57,906 bases of DNA from Streptomyces violaceoruber (GCA_000720805.1 JODI01000053.1:1-57906), one strand, 5' to 3'; numbered from the stretch's first letter, positions 26,055 through 34,362 are shown. The notes: a model not told the origin generated them from the letters alone. Numbers and translations: made by a program.

Positions 26055-26279
26055 TCACTCCTCCTCGCGGTCTGTCGTCTTGCGGCGGCGCGGCGCGGCG
26101 GTCTTCTCTTCGACGGGCGCCTCGGCGCCGTCCTGGTCGGCGACTTCCTCGGCGACGCCGGAGGCGACCAGGTGCGCCGCGTCGGCGGTGGGCAGGTCGG
26201 CGCTCTCGCCCTTGGCGGGCCAGGGCTCGCCGTTGCGGGCCGCGCCCTCGGGCATGTCGACCAGCATGCGGATCCTCAT
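26055..26279 (-). CDS. Small head-tail region protein, 74 aa
   Basis: A short protein with a compact N-terminal part (MRIRMLVDMPEG, GESADLPTADAAHLVASGVAEEV) and an acidic/basic tail. The first half resembles small proteins common between tail terminator and tail-tube genes in actinophages. It starts at the end of the upstream gene (4-bp overlap). No shown function. Confidence 0.75.
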   Translation of the reverse strand: MRIRMLVDMPEGAARNGEPWPAKGESADLPTADAAHLVASGVAEEVADQDGAEAPVEEKTAAPRRRKTTDREEE

Positions 26280-26725
26280 CCGTTCCCCTCTCCGATGACC
26301 TTGATCATCAGCTCGGCGCCTACGTAGGTGGCGCCCTGGTGCTCGTACCAGCGGTAGCCCTGCACGCGCATCACGTGCAGGTCGTGCGCCAGGCCGCCCA
26401 GCGCGTACTCGCCGGGCGCCCCGCGGGCGACCTCGATCGTCTGCTTGAGCGAGGCCGGCCCGGAGCCGGACAGCATCGCGTCGAGCGTGCGCTGAGAGGG
26501 CCGGTCATCAGCGCGACTGACCAGCACCCGGCAGGTGAAGGTGAGTTCGTCCATGCCGCGACCCATGGCCTTGTCGAAGTCCTGCTCATACTCGGCGACG
26601 AAGAAGTGCGGCGCGGCGATCGAGTCAGGGACGTAGCCAGAGCACGTCAGCTTGGCCAGGCCGTCGGGCAGGACGACCGCACGGGCCGCGTCAGCGATCG
26701 CATCCCGGATGGGCGAGATCTGCAT
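26276..26725 (-). CDS. Tail terminator/neck-like protein
   Basis: 149 aa. Location before the tail-tube gene, size, and mixed alpha/beta pattern (MDELTFTCRVLVSR, YRWYEHQGATYVGAELMIKVIG) fit tail terminator proteins of the gpU/HK97 gp11 type. ATG at 26725 is chosen because GGAG lies 6 nt upstream; longer in-frame versions have no ribosome site. Confidence 0.7.
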   Translation of the reverse strand: MQISPIRDAIADAARAVVLPDGLAKLTCSGYVPDSIAAPHFFVAEYEQDFDKAMGRGMDELTFTCRVLVSRADDRPSQRTLDAMLSGSGPASLKQTIEVARGAPGEYALGGLAHDLHVMRVQGYRWYEHQGATYVGAELMIKVIGEGNG

Positions 26726-26733
26726 GCCGTCTC

Positions 26734-27339
26734 CTATCCGAATCCGGGGAGGATGTACGGCTCGATCAGCGCCCACACGTCCGGGTCCCGACGGGACAGG
26801 TTGCGCACGCCCCACTCGGCGGAGCCGATGATGCCCTCGGGGCTGTCCTTGCGCTTGTACAGGCGCGAGGCCTGAATCAGGCAGGCCGACGCGATGGCGT
26901 CCGGGACGGCCGGCCAGCCGAACTTTGCAGTGACCCGGATGCGGGTGAAGGACGTGCCCCAGATGCTGTTGGACCGCAGCAGCCCGGTGACGGGATACCC
27001 ATCGGCCAGGGCGTTGTCGGGGGTCGTCTCGTAGCGGGTGACGGCCGTGTACGTGCCGCCGCCGGTCGATGCGGACTCGACCGTCATGCTGGTGGTGTCG
27101 CCGATGTCATCGACCAGGAGCACGTTCCCGTCTTCCTCACGGACGACCCGCTGGTGCAGTCGGTAGGTGCGCGCCGTCGGGGCGTCGTCGAGCCAGAAGC
27201 GGCGGCCTGTCGCCCGGTCAATACCCCGGGACGCGGCAGTCAGAGCCATGTCCAGCAGCGCGTCCCGGCTGGTGTCGTCCGCCTCAATGCTCATCTGCGC
27301 CTTGAGGTCATCGCGGGTGGCGTACTCGGTCGTCGCCAT
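26734..27339 (-). CDS. Head-tail connector protein (gp6-like)
   Basis: 201 aa with an N-terminal YATRDDLKAQMSI segment, helices with a conserved TAASRGIDRATGRRFW region and a C-terminal AWGVRNLSRRDPDVWALIEPY-type end, matching phage connector proteins that join portal and tail. It lies downstream of the capsid gene, as usual. Confidence 0.8.
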   Translation of the reverse strand: MATTEYATRDDLKAQMSIEADDTSRDALLDMALTAASRGIDRATGRRFWLDDAPTARTYRLHQRVVREEDGNVLLVDDIGDTTSMTVESASTGGGTYTAVTRYETTPDNALADGYPVTGLLRSNSIWGTSFTRIRVTAKFGWPAVPDAIASACLIQASRLYKRKDSPEGIIGSAEWGVRNLSRRDPDVWALIEPYILPGFG

Positions 27340-27340
27340 G

Positions 27341-27685
27341 TCAGGTCGTCTCCGTGCCCCGCGCCCTGCGGCCCTTGGGCGGCGTCGACCTGGACGCCGG
27401 CTTGTCCGTCGCGGGCTTGTCGTCGGCGGGCGGCTCGGCGCCGCGCAGCCGCAGTTGTTCGTCGACCTGGGCGACGCGGTCCGTGAGGCCGCGCTGCACC
27501 AGGCCCTCGCGCTCGCGCAGCAGCGCGGCCACCATCGTGTCTTCTGTCTTGGGTTCGGGCATTGCTGCCTCCGGAGCGGGACGAGAGCGGGCAGAGCAGT
27601 CCGGGTTCCAGCAGGGTGTCCGGCAAGAGCACACGTACAGGCCGCTGCCTGCCTTGTCTCCGTCGTCGCACCAGTCGCAGGACAT
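27341..27685 (-). CDS. Cys-rich hypothetical protein in head module
   Basis: 114 aa. Six Cys in the first 30 residues (SCDWC, VCSC, PCWNPDC) suggest a zinc ribbon; the rest is charged and ends in a basic tail. ATG at 27685 follows AGGCGG. An internal in-frame ATG at 27562 has a better site (GGAGG 5 nt upstream) and would make a 73-aa product without the Cys cluster, so two products are possible. No family recognised. Confidence 0.7.
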   Translation of the reverse strand: MSCDWCDDGDKAGSGLYVCSCRTPCWNPDCSARSRPAPEAAMPEPKTEDTMVAALLREREGLVQRGLTDRVAQVDEQLRLRGAEPPADDKPATDKPASRSTPPKGRRARGTETT

Positions 27686-27720
27686 TGCGAACCGCCTATC
27701 GCTCAATGGGTGCGGTGGAC

Positions 27721-27756
27721 CGTGAGGGCCCGCCGGAGTCGAGGCGGGCCCTCACG
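27721..27756 (-). terminator. Hairpin after capsid gene
   Basis: Perfect 14-bp stem (CGTGAGGGCCCGCC and its complement) with an 8-nt loop, 9 bp after the capsid stop. No long T tract. It probably reduces read-through from capsid into connector genes. Confidence 0.8.
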
Positions 27757-27764
27757 GCGAGGGA

Positions 27765-29156
27765 TCAAACGCCGGAGAACGTCGGCGCGATCAGGCCCGT
27801 ACCCGCGATCTTCCGGGCCTGGGCGTAACGGGCGTGGGTGTACGCGAAGTAGCCGTACACGACCATCAGCACGCCGAGGCTGGCCAGCTTCGGCTGCTCC
27901 GCCCGGATGTACATCGGGGCGTTCGGGTCTTCCCACAGGTGGCACTCGTTGCGGTCCACGAGGTAGATCTCATCCTCGGTGCCCGCACCCAGGGTTGTGC
28001 CGATGTTGTTGTCGACGACGACCGGAGTGCCGTTGGGCAGCGTGCCGCGCACGCCGCTGCCGTAGGTCGTACCGAGGTTCGTGCCTGCCATCTGCGCGGC
28101 GATCCCGGGCTGGCTGATGAGCGGCCAAGTCGACGACAGCGCGTTCTGCAGCCAGTACCAGCGACGGGAGTGCATGACCGCGATGTTCTCGCCGGACGCC
28201 TGGTCCAGCAGCGCGGCCTCGACGCCCGCCAGTCCCTCCAGAACCTTCGGGTAGAGCTCCACGACGGTCGGGGTGGCGTCGGTGTACGCGACGGAGGTGG
28301 CCACGTTGGTCAGACCGTTCGTGGCCTGGTTCAGCAGCGTCGAGTCCAGCGTCGACGAGTAGCGGCGGAACAGGTCGTCGAGGACGACCGGCTCGACGCC
28401 GGAGCCACGCTCGATGGCCTGCCGGGACAGCGTCTGCTGGCCCGCGTTGGTCTGCACGTTGATGGTCATCAGCGTGTCGTCGATGTCCGTCTCGGAGACG
28501 TTGGTGTTCTCCGACGCCTGCAGCGCCGTGGACGTCGCCGTGGTGATGCGCGACAGGTTCACGGTCATGCCCTGCGGGGGCAGGTCGTGCGGCCGGATGG
28601 CGTCCGCGAACGGGCGGCGAGCAGCAGCGGCCGGGGCGTACAGGTCGGTGAGGTACTGCGGCACCACCAGGCCGGAGAACGCACCCGTACCGGCCGCGCG
28701 CTGCTCGATCTGGTCGCCGCGCTCGACGCGCTCCTCGGCCATGTGCCGGGCGAGCCGTTCGTTGGCCGCGTAGTCGCCGAGGAACGCGCGGGCGACGTCC
28801 CGTTCGAACTGGCGGCCGCGCCGGTCCTGGTCGGGCCGGTACGTGCGCTCCTCCTGCCCGACGCGGGCGACCTGATCGTAGGCCGGCGCCCGGGTGGCGG
28901 CCGGCGCAGTACGCGCCTGAAGCTGCGCGATCTCCGTCTCGCGGGCCTCCTCGGCGAGCAGCTCGTCGAGAGCTGCCTGGCGGCGGGTGACCTCGGCGTC
29001 GGCGGTGTCGCGCACGGTGACCTGCGCGGTGACGGCCTCCTCGGTCAGGTTGTCGTCGGAGCGGAGCGCGACCAGCGCGTCCTGCTCCCTCTGGCGGGTG
29101 CTGATCGCCGTGTCCAGCGCGGTGCGCGCCTGGGCGATCAGTTCGGCGAGCGTCAC
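27765..29156 (-). CDS. HK97-family major capsid protein
   Basis: 463 aa. Residues ~1-90 are a charged coiled coil (delta domain) expected to be removed by the protease; ~125-463 is the HK97 fold, with GLVVPQYLTDLYAPAAAARRP, LSRQAIERG, and a C-terminal AEQPKLASLGVLMVVYGYFA segment. GTG at 29156 overlaps a short upstream frame as GTGA. It lies after portal and protease in standard order. Confidence 0.93.
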   Translation of the reverse strand: MTLAELIAQARTALDTAISTRQREQDALVALRSDDNLTEEAVTAQVTVRDTADAEVTRRQAALDELLAEEARETEIAQLQARTAPAATRAPAYDQVARVGQEERTYRPDQDRRGRQFERDVARAFLGDYAANERLARHMAEERVERGDQIEQRAAGTGAFSGLVVPQYLTDLYAPAAAARRPFADAIRPHDLPPQGMTVNLSRITTATSTALQASENTNVSETDIDDTLMTINVQTNAGQQTLSRQAIERGSGVEPVVLDDLFRRYSSTLDSTLLNQATNGLTNVATSVAYTDATPTVVELYPKVLEGLAGVEAALLDQASGENIAVMHSRRWYWLQNALSSTWPLISQPGIAAQMAGTNLGTTYGSGVRGTLPNGTPVVVDNNIGTTLGAGTEDEIYLVDRNECHLWEDPNAPMYIRAEQPKLASLGVLMVVYGYFAYTHARYAQARKIAGTGLIAPTFSGV

Positions 29157-29293
29157 GGCTCGTCCTCCTTGGTCGGTGGATTCCAGACGCCCCGGTCCAT
29201 GTCAGACGGCCACCCGAGGCCTTGGCGCCGGGTGGTCTCGTGCGCGCAGAGCGCAGGGCAGTAACTCCCGCCGGACGGCGGGAAGATCAGGGG
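29153..29293 (-). other. Coding-like stretch without a normal start, between protease and capsid
   Basis: After the protease TGA the same frame stays open for 46 codons with about 87 percent G/C at third positions, encoding SYCPALCAHETT and WPSDMDRGVWNPP, and ends at a TGA overlapping the capsid GTG. There is no ATG/GTG/TTG before the Cys motif; only ATG at 29200 near the end. It is either a gene with a rare start (CTG at 29290) or a readthrough tail of the protease. Confidence 0.45.
29266..29283 (-). other. Stem-loop just after the protease stop
   Basis: Stem TCCCGCC/GGCGGGA with loop GGAC (orientation independent), starting about 10 nt after the protease TGA. A terminator here would cut off the capsid gene, so a translational role is more plausible. 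Confidence 0.5.
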
Positions 29294-29968
29294 TCAGCGG
29301 GCGATCGCGAGCTCAAGGAGCGCGCGGGCCCTGCTGTGGGTCGGCGCGGCCGCGGGCTGCCGCATGCTCGCGCCGGTGTACGGGTTGGCGCCGTAGCCGA
29401 CGATGGCGACGTCGCCGCGGTGGATGTCGTACCGGTTGATGCGGTACTCGGTGTAGTCCGGGGACCACTGGCCCGACTCGATGCGGAACGCGAACGACAT
29501 CTCGTCGATCAGCCCGGACCGCAGCTTCGGCGCGATGTACGCCACGTCGTAGTCGCCCGGGTCCAGGGCGGGCGCGCGCACCGACAGGCCGGTCCCGTCC
29601 TCGGCGAGGATCAGCGTTCCGGTCGTCGTGCGGGCCATCCGGCGCAACTGGTCGTGCCCGAGCACGAGGGGCACGTCGAGGTCGGCACGGGCCAGCGAAT
29701 CAGTGCCCGCCCCCTCGGTGACGATCTCGGTGTACGGGCCGAACATGTCCCACATCTCGTAGGCCGTCTCGTACACGGACGCATGCCCGAGGAACTCCAG
29801 GGTCCCGCCGTCGCCGGCCTCGCGGACCTGGACGCCGGACAGGGCGGCACGCACGGTGGCCCGGGCGCCCGCCTGCTCGGCGCAACGGCGCTGCGAGGGG
29901 CGGTCGGCCCGCTGGCGGGTGTTCTGGGCACGTTCGGCCGCGGCGGCGGCGAGCGCGGGTGTGGTCAT
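29294..29968 (-). CDS. HK97-family prohead protease (S78)
   Basis: 224 aa. Matures the prohead by removing the capsid delta domain. Visible family signs: LEFLGHASVYE, VPLVLGHD with the catalytic His, LRSGLIDEMSFAF with the catalytic Ser, and DVAIVGYGANPYT near the end. ATG at 29968 overlaps the portal stop (ATGA). Its stop is TGA followed by C, and the frame continues to the capsid start (see separate entry). Confidence 0.92.
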   Translation of the reverse strand: MTTPALAAAAAERAQNTRQRADRPSQRRCAEQAGARATVRAALSGVQVREAGDGGTLEFLGHASVYETAYEMWDMFGPYTEIVTEGAGTDSLARADLDVPLVLGHDQLRRMARTTTGTLILAEDGTGLSVRAPALDPGDYDVAYIAPKLRSGLIDEMSFAFRIESGQWSPDYTEYRINRYDIHRGDVAIVGYGANPYTGASMRQPAAAPTHSRARALLELAIAR

Positions 29969-31185
29969 GGCGTGGCTCCCGGTACGGCGGTCGTGGGTTG
30001 CGCAGGCACGGACCGCGAGCCGAACAGCCGGTCGAACTCGGCGAGCTGGTTCTCGGTGAACGGCGGCCGGTCCTCGAAGGCGCGCGCCTCGGACGGCGCG
30101 AGCGTGCGCGAGTTGATCTGGCTGGCAACGGTGCGGGCCCGGGTTTCGGGGTCCATCCGCAGCAGGGCGTCCGTGGCGAGCTTCACGTAGCGCGGGCCAG
30201 AGACGAGCTTCCGGCTGAACGTGTCCTCCCGGCGGCCCACGGCCGGCCCCAGATGCATGATGAGGAACTGCAGGTTGCGCTGGCTGATGTTGGCGTAGGT
30301 GACGCTGCTGCCCGACACCGCGGCGTCGATCAGGTCGCCGGGCACACCGAAGAAGCGGGCGATATCGCCGAGCCCGTACTGGCGGGCCTCGATGAACTGC
30401 GCCTGCTGGGCGACCGCCTGGATCGGCTTGTACTCCCAGTCAGCGCCGTGCACGAACACGTCACCGTTCGATACGGACGCCCTAAACGCTTCCTTGGCCT
30501 CCCGGGCGCTCTTCTTGTCGATCGTCTTGTTGGTGTTCTTCAACGTCCCCGAGGGGACGACACCGGCCGCGAACCAGTCCCTGGCGAACTGCTGCGCGTT
30601 CAGGGACTCCTCGATCGTCCACGCCGCATACGCCACCGGCGACAGACCGAGGGGAAACCCGCCGACGGTGTACTGCTTCTCGTGCCAGATGTCCCACGGG
30701 TCGTATTCGGTCTGCCCGATCCGGAACTTCTTGATCTGGGACCCGTTGGCGCGGACTGTGACCGCGCCGAGCTCCACCAGGTCGATGCGCCCGGGCAGGC
30801 CCCGCCCGTCCGGGCCGATAACACCGGACCGTTCGGTGATGATCCCGAAGCAGTTGCCCGCCCGGTCCAGGTCGAACTCCGTGGAGTACATCCACTCCTT
30901 GATGCCGACCTCGCTGCCGCCCGGGGTGACCAGGACGGGCGGTTTGGGCACCTCCACCTGCAGGCCCTGCACCTTGCGGTAGACGTCGATCGGCATCATC
31001 GACACCAGGTCGGCGCGCAGCCGCAGCGCCGCCCACACTGCGGAATGCCGCAGCGCCGTGTCGTTGGTGACGTGCGCGCTCTGCCCGCCGAGGCGTCCCT
31101 CGCGGGCCAGGTTCAACAGGTCCTCGGCGGTGACGATGTTCGCATCGCGGTTGAAGACGCTCCGCACCTTCGACCAGGCGCCCAT
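29965..31185 (-). CDS. Portal protein (HK97 family)
   Basis: 406 aa dodecameric ring protein at the DNA-entry vertex. Family signs: LRHSAVWAALRLRADLVSMMP near the start, EFDLDRAGNCFGII, GLSPVAYA, and the C-terminal ARFFGVPGDLI and LAEFDRLF. ATG at 31185 is chosen because GGAGG ends 5 nt upstream; a GTG two codons earlier overlaps that site. Confidence 0.93.
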   Translation of the reverse strand: MGAWSKVRSVFNRDANIVTAEDLLNLAREGRLGGQSAHVTNDTALRHSAVWAALRLRADLVSMMPIDVYRKVQGLQVEVPKPPVLVTPGGSEVGIKEWMYSTEFDLDRAGNCFGIITERSGVIGPDGRGLPGRIDLVELGAVTVRANGSQIKKFRIGQTEYDPWDIWHEKQYTVGGFPLGLSPVAYAAWTIEESLNAQQFARDWFAAGVVPSGTLKNTNKTIDKKSAREAKEAFRASVSNGDVFVHGADWEYKPIQAVAQQAQFIEARQYGLGDIARFFGVPGDLIDAAVSGSSVTYANISQRNLQFLIMHLGPAVGRREDTFSRKLVSGPRYVKLATDALLRMDPETRARTVASQINSRTLAPSEARAFEDRPPFTENQLAEFDRLFGSRSVPAQPTTAVPGATP

Positions 31186-31197
31186 GTTCACCTCCCC

Positions 31198-32766
31198 TCA
31201 CGCGAACGAGTCCGCGATGTCGTAGTCGTCGATCACATGAGGCCCGCGTATCAGCAGCGCCCACCGGGCGAACGTCGCGGCGCAGAACGGGCTGATCTCG
31301 GTCAGGGAACTGGTGCGGTCGAGCGTCCAGGCATCGCCGTTGCGGCGAGTCCGTGCGCCGTTCACTGCGGCCGTGAGCGGCACCTGGTCGAGATGGACGA
31401 CAGTGCCCTGGTTCATGGCGTCGGCTATCTGACCGCATGCCTCGATGACGTCGCCGGAGCGCATGACGGCCAATTCGCCGCGCTCGGGGTGCTCCTTGTC
31501 CTTGGGCACGTCGATACCCGCGGCCACCAGGTCGTCGATCAGTGAACTGGCCGGCGCCCCCGACGCTGCGACGGCCACGGCCACCGGCTTCCACAGGCTG
31601 TGGAGCTTGACCATCGCGGGCACTACCCAGTCCGTACCGGGCCGGTACGCCACGACCTCCAAGTGCACCGTGCCGTCCGGACGCAGCGAGGCCGCGCTGA
31701 TCGCCGCACGCTTCCGGTCCTGCGACACGTCGATGGCGAGGGCCACGCTGGACGCCACCGGCTTGCTGGCCTTGTCGACCAGGCCTGGCCATGCCGTCTT
31801 AGGCACGTTCGGGTCGGTGGGCGGCGTCGGCTTGCGCGTGCGGTTCAGGTAGGCGCGGTCAAAGCCGCTGGGGTCGTTGGCCATCTTCTCCAGCTCGGAC
31901 CGGATGACGTCCACCGTGACCGTGTGCCCGAGCGCGGGCAGCGTGGCCGCCCAGGTCGCCGGGTCGTCGCGCGGCATGTCCTCCGGCGCGTACCACTCGA
32001 AATACGCGGCCGTGGGGCGGATGGCGCCGGGGTCCTCGGCGAGCGCCTCCCACAGCGCCTCGATGAGCGCACGGCCGGTCTCCCGTTTTTTGTTCAGCCA
32101 CACGCTCTTCGTCGTGCCGCCGGCCGACGCCCACCACAGCTGAGCCATGGGACGCGTAAGCATGGCGGGGCTGAACGCCTGCTCCAGGCGGTCGTCCTCG
32201 TGCGCGAACGCCTCGTCGATGAACCCGAGGTCGAGCGGCGGGCCGTGAGCGGCGCGCTCCGTGTTCGCGGTGATGCCCATCCGGCTGCGCTTGCCGGGCC
32301 ACAGAATCGCCTCGTTGCCGTTCGTCTTCCGGATGCGCGCGTACCTGGCCAGGGCCGAGCCGGAGATCTTCTCCCAGAACTCGTCTTCCCAGCGCTTGCG
32401 CGCGTCGTTGCGGGTCTGGGCGGCGTAGACGATGTTCTGCCCAGGGAACGCGAGCGCGCGGTGGACCTGGGCGGCCAGGCACAGCTCGGTCTTGCCCTGC
32501 TGCCGAGACACGGACAGACCTACCTCGCGGTGCGCGAACCGCTTCGTCACCGGGTCGATCTCCAGGGCGACATCTGACACGTACTTCTGCCACGGCATCG
32601 GCGGTGCCCCGAGCCGCTCCATGACCTTCCACAGCTTCGGACCGAGCGAGGGCCGGTCCGGATGCCGGGGCGTCCCCCACAGCGGCGGGCACTCCAGCCC
32701 GTACCGCTCCTTGAGGTCCTCGGCGAACTCAGTCGGGGGACGCCAGGTCTCCGAGGTCGTCGTCAT
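31198..32766 (-). CDS. Terminase large subunit
   Basis: 522 aa DNA-packaging motor. The ATPase domain shows Walker A (SRQQGKT) and Walker B (LGFIDEAFA); the nuclease half starts with the acidic strand LAIDVSQD and continues with conserved EACGQIADAM. Ends 13 bp before the portal start. Its N-terminus overlaps the upstream small gene by 38 bp. Confidence 0.95.
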   Translation of the reverse strand: MTTTSETWRPPTEFAEDLKERYGLECPPLWGTPRHPDRPSLGPKLWKVMERLGAPPMPWQKYVSDVALEIDPVTKRFAHREVGLSVSRQQGKTELCLAAQVHRALAFPGQNIVYAAQTRNDARKRWEDEFWEKISGSALARYARIRKTNGNEAILWPGKRSRMGITANTERAAHGPPLDLGFIDEAFAHEDDRLEQAFSPAMLTRPMAQLWWASAGGTTKSVWLNKKRETGRALIEALWEALAEDPGAIRPTAAYFEWYAPEDMPRDDPATWAATLPALGHTVTVDVIRSELEKMANDPSGFDRAYLNRTRKPTPPTDPNVPKTAWPGLVDKASKPVASSVALAIDVSQDRKRAAISAASLRPDGTVHLEVVAYRPGTDWVVPAMVKLHSLWKPVAVAVAASGAPASSLIDDLVAAGIDVPKDKEHPERGELAVMRSGDVIEACGQIADAMNQGTVVHLDQVPLTAAVNGARTRRNGDAWTLDRTSSLTEISPFCAATFARWALLIRGPHVIDDYDIADSFA

Positions 32767-32971
32767 CGTCAGCGGCCCGCCCCTCCAACAGCTGGGCGAG
32801 CGTCTGCCGGAGCTCGCGGTTCAACTGGGGGAGCTGCCGGCCGTCCTCCCCGCCGCCGGAGTCGATCTCACGGGCCAGGGTGTACGCCATCTCGGACAGG
32901 GACGGCTCGACGCCGATCAGGTCGCCGAGCTGCTCGACGTCGCTTCGCACGGCCACCTCGACGGGGCCCAT
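32729..32971 (-). CDS. Terminase small subunit candidate
   Basis: 80 aa, acidic and helical (EQLGDLIGVEPSLSEMAYTLAREID, LNRELRQTLAQLLEG). It lacks a clear HTH, but position directly before and overlapping the large terminase and after HNH suggests the small subunit or a P27-like replacement. GGAAGGGGG precedes ATG at 32971. Confidence 0.55.
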   Translation of the reverse strand: MGPVEVAVRSDVEQLGDLIGVEPSLSEMAYTLAREIDSGGGEDGRQLPQLNRELRQTLAQLLEGRAADDDDDLGDLASPD

Positions 32972-33015
32972 GGCGCCCCCTTCCAAGATCGTTCCGACGT
33001 GATCGGGCCGGGGGG

Positions 33016-33074
33016 AGAAAAATAAAAGCTGGGCGCGGGGTTGCGATATGTCCGATTTCTAAAAAGGCCCAGCT
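33016..33074 (-). terminator. Inverted repeat with T tract; possible cos region
   Basis: AGCTGGGC (33027-33034) and GCCCAGCT (33067-33074) form an 8-bp stem around a 32-nt loop; on the minus strand it is followed by TTTTATTTTTC, terminator-like. The whole 32972-33073 gap is AT-rich and lies between HNH and small terminase genes, where cos sites of HNH-encoding phages are found. I cannot pick the cut site. Confidence 0.5.
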
Positions 33075-33367
33075 CATGGGCCTGCGAACCAGTCGACCGA
33101 GGTGTGGAGTTGCACGACCTCAGCAAGGGGGCGGTTGCTCTTCTCCGAGTTGCAGCGGCGCAGGCAGACGGGGCAGCCGTGGACGCCGTGGATGGGTGCG
33201 AGGTTGTCGGGGTCGAGGCGTGCGCCGCCCTTGCTGGCGGGGTGGATGTGGTCGACGGCGTCGGATGCGCCGTGGCCGCAGACGATGCATACGTCCGACG
33301 CGGCGAGGATGCGGGCGCGCACCTGCCGGTACTCATAGCTGGTGAGTTCGCTGCGGTCGGTGGCCAC
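33074..33367 (-). CDS. HNH endonuclease
   Basis: 97 aa. Two zinc-binding pairs (CIVC, CPVC) frame the HNH core: VDHIHPASKGG, NLAPIH, and CNSEKSN at the end. In many phages such HNH proteins work with the terminase at cos cleavage. GTG at 33367 follows AGGGGGTGA; a longer frame would run through an inverted repeat and is unlikely. Confidence 0.9.
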   Translation of the reverse strand: MATDRSELTSYEYRQVRARILAASDVCIVCGHGASDAVDHIHPASKGGARLDPDNLAPIHGVHGCPVCLRRCNSEKSNRPLAEVVQLHTSVDWFAGP

Positions 33368-33401
33368 GCTCACCCCCTGGCGTGCGAAGGCCCGCGCTTG
33401 A

Positions 33402-33427
33402 TCGCTTTCGAGGAGCCTCGAAAGCGA
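33402..33427. repeat. Near-perfect palindrome upstream of HNH
   Basis: TCGCTTTCGAGG and CCTCGAAAGCGA flank AG, a 12-bp inverted repeat with a 2-nt centre, 35 bp before the HNH start. It may be an operator or a cruciform packaging signal. Part of the sequence around it is repeated imperfectly (GGCGTGCGAAGGCCCG / GGCGTGCGGAGGCCCG). Confidence 0.7.
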
Positions 33428-33450
33428 CATCCACCGCCAGGCGTGCGGAG

Positions 33451-33478
33451 GCCCGGCCGCCTACGGGTGCGGCCGGGC
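33451..33478 (-). terminator. Terminator after prophage lipoprotein gene
   Basis: Perfect 10-bp stem GCCCGGCCGC/GCGGCCGGGC with an 8-nt loop, 11 bp beyond the lipoprotein stop. Confidence 0.75.
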
Positions 33479-33488
33479 CGGTGTGCGG

Positions 33489-33896
33489 TCAGACCTTGCA
33501 GAAGCCGAGACCCTTGAGCGCCTCGTTGATCTGCTTGCCCTGCGCCTCGGTCGTCGTGACGTCCTTGTACGTGAAGCGTTGCGACGCGGCCCAGTCGGCC
33601 TTGCTGCCGCCCCCGTTGATCGCGCTGCACTGGTTCCGTGCGGCATCGATGGCCTTGTCCTCGTACTTCACGATGTCCGCGTTGGCCGCGCCGAGGGCTC
33701 GAAGCAACTCGACGCGCTTGGCGCCGGTGGGCTCGGGCGGGATGCCGGCGGCCTTCTCGGCGGCGCTGTAGTCGACGCTGGGCGCGCTGCTTGGAGCCGT
33801 CTCGGGCTTGCTGTCGCTGCTGTCGTCGCTGCTGCAGCCGACGAGCGTGACGGCGAGCAGTGCAGTGGTGGCGGCCGCGGTTGTGCGGATGCGCAT
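33489..33896 (-). CDS. Prophage-encoded lipoprotein
   Basis: 135 aa. A signal peptide ends in the lipobox LVGC (Cys21), then a Ser/Asp linker and a compact helical domain with two Cys (NQCSAI, GLGFCKV) that could form a disulfide. It has its own terminator and lies between HNH and the early genes, so it may be expressed in the lysogen. Superinfection exclusion is a possible role by analogy with other prophage lipoproteins; not shown. Confidence 0.8.
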   Translation of the reverse strand: MRIRTTAAATTALLAVTLVGCSSDDSSDSKPETAPSSAPSVDYSAAEKAAGIPPEPTGAKRVELLRALGAANADIVKYEDKAIDAARNQCSAINGGGSKADWAASQRFTYKDVTTTEAQGKQINEALKGLGFCKV

Positions 33897-33949
33897 GGTC
33901 CCCCCTGGGATGTCGTGCCTGACGGGACATCATGCAACATCCAGAGCGT

Positions 33950-33988
33950 GACGAAGCCCCAGCCGGGGGGATTGGCTGGGGCTTCGTC
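33950..33988. terminator. Strong hairpin between HTH and lipoprotein genes
   Basis: A 15-bp perfect stem (GACGAAGCCCCAGCC and its complement) with a 9-nt loop ends the early operon downstream of the gene stopping at 34057. Confidence 0.85.
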
Positions 33989-34056
33989 GCGGGTCTGTGG
34001 TGCCGGTTGAGGGCACAGTTGTACACGCGGATCGTCACACAGTGTCTGACCTGCGG

Positions 34057-34257
34057 TCAAGCGACAGCGCGGGTGCGTCGCTTCGCGAGGAGGGCGGCGA
34101 CGTCGGCGGCGGCGTACCAGGGGTGCCGCTCGGTGCCGCCGGCGCGTTGGAGGCGGCCTCGGTAGACGAGGTTGCGGACGGCTCCGGGGGTGGTGCCGAG
34201 GGCTCTGGCGACGTCGGGGGTGCCGTAGTAGCCGGGCGGGGTGTGCGCGGTGTCCAT
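34057..34257 (-). CDS. MerR/excisionase-type HTH protein, 66 aa
   Basis: A single winged-helix-like unit: GYYGTPDVARALGTTPGAVRNLVYRGRL matches the MerR/AlpA DNA-binding fold, with WYAAADVAALLA as the following helix. Last gene of the early operon. Could be an excisionase or a late-gene regulator. Confidence 0.75.
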   Translation of the reverse strand: MDTAHTPPGYYGTPDVARALGTTPGAVRNLVYRGRLQRAGGTERHPWYAAADVAALLAKRRTRAVA

Positions 34258-34275
34258 GCCCTCATGATGCGGCAG

Positions 34276-34362
34276 TCAGCCCTGCGGGTGGCCGCAGTCC
34301 TTGACCCACCAGCCGCAGACCTTGCAGTAGTCGTAGGTGGCGATGAGGAAGCGTCGGATCAT
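34276..34362 (-). CDS. 28-aa Cys/His microprotein
   Basis: MIRRFLIATYDYCKVCGWWV followed by KDCGHPQG: CxxC plus C-x-H, a minimal zinc knuckle. ATG at 34362 overlaps the preceding stop as ATGA, which supports translation despite its size. Confidence 0.6.
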   Translation of the reverse strand: MIRRFLIATYDYCKVCGWWVKDCGHPQG

